Shown: piece after piece, positions 61,359 through 64,000 of the stretch
Layout of the letters: each line of letters begins with the position of its first letter
How positions within the stretch are numbered: position 1 is the first letter of the stretch
Source of the DNA: Cystobacter fuscus DSM 2262
Lineage (GTDB): Bacteria; Myxococcota; Myxococcia; Myxococcales; Myxococcaceae
DNA length: 64,000 nt
Reading direction: 5' to 3'
Assembly: GCF_000335475.2 (NCBI RefSeq)
Contig: NZ_ANAH02000014.1
Coordinates: 186,001 to 250,000, forward strand
Made by a program: the position numbers and the translations under genes
The notes under the pieces: generated by a model
The model's input: the letters and a program-made list of their open reading frames with translations, nothing else
Database searches by the model: none
Told to the model about the DNA's origin: nothing

Positions 61359-63080
61359 ATGCGGGGAGAGTCATCCCAACACATTGATGATGGTGCCCGG
61401 GCCCGAGGCGCGGCACGGCTCGCCCTCCTGGGGGCGGTCCTGTTCGCGCTGGGGGCAGGCTGTGCGCGCCGGGTGCCCGAGGACGCGCGAGTGGAGACGA
61501 CAGTCTACGTGGCACGCCGCATCCGCACGTTGGACGCGGAGCGGCCGGAAGCCGAGGCCCTGGCGGTGCGCCGGGGGCGGTTGGTGGCGGTGGGGACGAA
61601 GCGGGAGGTGCTGGAGGCGGCGGGCGAGGGGGCTCGCGTCGTGGACCTGGGCAAGGCGGTGGTGGTGCCCGGGCTGGTGGACGCGCACGCGCACCTGGCG
61701 GGGCTGGGCCTGAGCCTGACGGTGGCCCGGCTGGAGGGCGCGCGCTCGGTGGACGAGGCCGTGCAGCGGCTCGCCGACGCACCGGCCACGAGCTTCCAGG
61801 GCGACTGGCTCATCGGCAAGGGGTGGGATCAGAACGGGTGGCCGGGGGGCGGGTTCCCGGGCCGGGCCGAGCTGGATGCGCGCTTTCCCACGACGCCGGT
61901 GTACCTCACGCGGGTGGACCACCACGCGGCGTGGGTGAATGGCGAGGCGCTGCGGCGCGCGGGCATCACCCGGGACACGCCGGACCCGGCCGGGGGACGA
62001 ATCCTCCGGGACGCGGCGGGCGAGCCCACGGGGGTGCTGGTGGACAACGCCATGGAGCTGGTGGCGCCCCGGGTGTCGCCGCCCACGGACGAGCAGCTCG
62101 AGGCGCGGCTCGCGGCGGCGCTGGAGCGCTGCGCCCAGGTGGGGCTGACGGGGGTGCACGACGCGGGGATGGATCCGCGCACGTTCCGGCTGCTTCAGCA
62201 GTGGGACATGGCGGGGCGGCTGCCGGTGCGGGTGTACGCGATGGCGGACGGGCAGGGGGAGGCACGGCGGACGTACCTGGATCTGGGGACGTACGGCGGG
62301 CGGCTGCTGGAGATGAAGTCGGTGAAGTTCCTGCTGGACGGGGCGTTGGGCTCGCGGGGCGCGGCGCTGCACACGGCCTACAGCGACGCGCCGGGGGAGA
62401 CGGGGCTGTTGTTGATGGAGCCCGAGGAACTGGAGGCGCGCGCGCGGGCCTTCATGGAGCGGGGCTTCCAGGTATGCGTGCACGCGATTGGAGACCGGGC
62501 GAACACGCTGGTGGTGGACACGCTGATTCGCGCCGCGGCGGAGACGAAGACGCAGGGGCTGCGGCACCGGGTGGAGCACGCCCAGATTCTCCGGCCCGAG
62601 GACATCCAGAAGCTGGGGGCGGCGGGGCTGGTGGCGAGCGTGCAGCCGACGCACGCGACGAGCGACATGGGGTGGGCGGAGGCGCGGCTGGGGGCGGAGC
62701 GACTGAAGGGCGCGTACGCGTGGAGGAGCCTGAAGGAGGCGGGGGCGGTGTTGGCGCTGGGCAGCGACTTCCCCATCGAGAGCCCGGACGTGCTGGCGGG
62801 ACTGTACGCGGCGAGGACGCGTCAGGACGCGAGGGGCCAACCCGCGGGCGGATGGAGGCCCGAGGAGCGGCTGACGGCGCAGGAGGCGCTGGAGGGCTTC
62901 ACGGTGGGGCCGGCGTGGGCGTCGTTCGCGGAAGCGCGCCGGGGGCGGCTGAAGGTGGGGATGGAGGCGGACTTCACGGCGCTGTCGGTGGACCCGGTGG
63001 AGGACGAGGCGCGGGCGCTGGTGGACGCGCGGGTGGTGGCCACGGTGGTGGATGGCCGCGAGGTGTACCGGGAGCGGTGA
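61359..63080 (+). CDS. Amidohydrolase-family lipoprotein (YtcJ-like)
   Basis: The precursor of about 573 residues has a lipoprotein signal with LGAGC as lipobox (cysteine near 35), so the enzyme is exported and membrane-anchored. The mature part resembles the YtcJ-like group of metal-dependent amidohydrolases. Visible motifs are DAHAHLAGLG (metal HxH), VHAIGDRAN, RHRVEHAQ (metal histidine) and LGSDFPIESP (catalytic aspartate). The substrate is unknown; family members hydrolyse amides and N-formyl groups. It is divergent from the MerR gene, so they may share the intergenic control region. The ATG at 61359 was chosen for the signal peptide. Confidence 0.85.
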   Translation: MRGESSQHIDDGARARGAARLALLGAVLFALGAGCARRVPEDARVETTVYVARRIRTLDAERPEAEALAVRRGRLVAVGTKREVLEAAGEGARVVDLGKAVVVPGLVDAHAHLAGLGLSLTVARLEGARSVDEAVQRLADAPATSFQGDWLIGKGWDQNGWPGGGFPGRAELDARFPTTPVYLTRVDHHAAWVNGEALRRAGITRDTPDPAGGRILRDAAGEPTGVLVDNAMELVAPRVSPPTDEQLEARLAAALERCAQVGLTGVHDAGMDPRTFRLLQQWDMAGRLPVRVYAMADGQGEARRTYLDLGTYGGRLLEMKSVKFLLDGALGSRGAALHTAYSDAPGETGLLLMEPEELEARARAFMERGFQVCVHAIGDRANTLVVDTLIRAAAETKTQGLRHRVEHAQILRPEDIQKLGAAGLVASVQPTHATSDMGWAEARLGAERLKGAYAWRSLKEAGAVLALGSDFPIESPDVLAGLYAARTRQDARGQPAGGWRPEERLTAQEALEGFTVGPAWASFAEARRGRLKVGMEADFTALSVDPVEDEARALVDARVVATVVDGREVYRER

Positions 63081-63091
63081 CGCGGGGGCGC

Positions 63092-63985
63092 TCAGCCGAA
63101 GAGCTGGGCGCGAGCGCTCTCGGCGATGGCGACGACGGCGGGGTGGCGCAGCCGCCGCTCGACGGAGATGGCGTAGAAGCCGGTTTCGATGTCCTGGGTG
63201 CGGCCGAGGACGGAGACATTGAACTGGCGGCAGACCTCGGCCTCGATGATGGAGGGGGCGGCGAAGACGCCGTGGCCGCGCTGCCCGAAGGCCTCGAGCA
63301 GGGCGCTGTCGTCGAAGTCGCCGACGACGCGCGGGTGGATGCCCTGGGCGTCGAACCAGGCGGTGAGGGCGCGCCGGAGGGAGGAGACCTCGGAGGGGAG
63401 CAGCAGGGGGGCGCCCTCGAGCGAGCGGGGGAAGCCGCGGGCGAGGTGGGCGAGGCGGGGGGCGGCGAAGAAGGAGAGGCCGCAGGTGCCGAGCAGGTGG
63501 TTGAAGGAACGGATGCTGACGGGCTCGGAGGAGGGGGTATCGGCGAGGACGACGTCGAGCTCGTGCAGGGCGAGGGAGGCGAGCAGCTGGGGGAGGGAGC
63601 CTTCGCGGCAGGTGATGTGGATGTCGGGGAAGGCGTCGAAGGCGGGCTGGAGGAGGCGCTCGGCGACGAGCTTGGGGACGACGTCGGTGACGCCGACGGC
63701 GACGCGCAGCTGGCCGGAGGGCAGGCCGTGGATGGCGTTCTTGAGCTCGTTGCCGAGGCGGAAGATGTCATCGGCGTAGCGCAGGACGGTGCGGCCGACG
63801 TCGGTGAGGACGAGGCGGCGGCCCTGGCGCTCGAGGAGCTTGTGCCCGAGGGACTCCTCGAGGAGCTTGAGCTGGGCGCTGATGGTGGGCTGGGCGAGGT
63901 GGAGCTCCTGGCTGGCCTTGGCGATGGAGCCGGAGCGGGCGACGGTCCAGAAGTAGAGGAGGTGGTGGTAGTTGAGCCAGCTCAC
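63092..63985 (-). CDS. nhaR: LysR-family regulator resembling NhaR
   Basis: The 297-residue protein starts with a LysR helix-turn-helix (about 6-65, YHHLLYFWTVARSGSIAKAS, LAQPTISAQLKLLEESLG). An effector-binding domain follows (about 92-290). The opening YxHLxYFW and the internal pattern GDFDDSALLEAFG and FAAPSI match E. coli NhaR, which activates a sodium/proton antiporter gene. The target is not in the window, because the start codon lies 15 bp from the right edge. It converges with the amidohydrolase gene, with 11 bp between stops. Confidence 0.88.
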   Translation of the reverse strand: MSWLNYHHLLYFWTVARSGSIAKASQELHLAQPTISAQLKLLEESLGHKLLERQGRRLVLTDVGRTVLRYADDIFRLGNELKNAIHGLPSGQLRVAVGVTDVVPKLVAERLLQPAFDAFPDIHITCREGSLPQLLASLALHELDVVLADTPSSEPVSIRSFNHLLGTCGLSFFAAPRLAHLARGFPRSLEGAPLLLPSEVSSLRRALTAWFDAQGIHPRVVGDFDDSALLEAFGQRGHGVFAAPSIIEAEVCRQFNVSVLGRTQDIETGFYAISVERRLRHPAVVAIAESARAQLFG

Positions 63986-64000
63986 GGGAGGGACCTGCCG

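Overview
The window is about 64 kb of very GC-rich DNA (roughly 70 percent) with tightly packed genes. Gene content points to a myxobacterium, most likely of the Cystobacter/Archangium group. There are three eukaryote-like Ser/Thr protein kinases with different accessory domains, a hybrid histidine kinase with stand-alone receivers, several lipoproteins, VWA-domain proteins, a glycine-rich surface lipoprotein pair and many conserved proteins of unknown role. Almost all long open frames on the strand opposite a gene are GC-bias shadows. I saw no rRNA, tRNA, CRISPR array, insertion sequence or prophage, so this reads as ordinary chromosome.

Layout. 1-5.2 kb: a kinase with PilZ-like, J-like and TPR regions, an ABC1/UbiB-type kinase, and two divergent response regulators. 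5.2-11.6 kb: a minus-strand block in which a FIST sensor, a hybrid histidine kinase and a receiver precede a tryptophan 2,3-dioxygenase-like enzyme and an O-methyltransferase. 11.6-14.0 kb: a multiheme cytochrome c with a good promoter, and a small membrane protein. 14.3-24.2 kb: a RapA-like helicase, unknown proteins, a membrane protein, an ABC exporter, and dnaJ. 24.5-34.3 kb: a kinase fused to an MshEN-type domain, an LpoA-like lipoprotein overlapping a WD40 lipoprotein, a flavin reductase, a degenerate GT51 protein, and a third kinase. 34.4-38.5 kb: a tandem pair of glycine-rich lipoprotein genes behind a gene for a secreted protein. 38.5-40.3 kb: an orphan CpaF-type ATPase.

40.4-50.6 kb holds the most notable locus: five overlapping or abutting genes on the minus strand encoding WGR-DUF4132, a MoxR-type AAA+ ATPase, DUF5682, VWA and SWIM-finger proteins. 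Domain content and protein sizes match the uncharacterised Escherichia coli yehI/yehL/yehM/yehP/yehQ set, although gene order differs in detail. The ATPase and VWA protein probably form a MoxR/VWA remodelling machine, with the other three as substrate, adaptor or effector.

50.8-64 kb: small unknown proteins (one short glycine/alanine-rich protein with its own terminator), ung, a protein with a histone-H1-like tail and TPRs, gyrA with a strong downstream hairpin, a DUF1232 protein, a MerR regulator with a VIT-VWA protein behind a palindromic operator, an amidohydrolase lipoprotein, and an NhaR-like LysR regulator at the right edge.

All family assignments rest on motifs read by eye; no database search was run. 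Start codons were chosen by ribosome-binding sites, overlap with the upstream gene and signal peptides, and uncertain ones are flagged.
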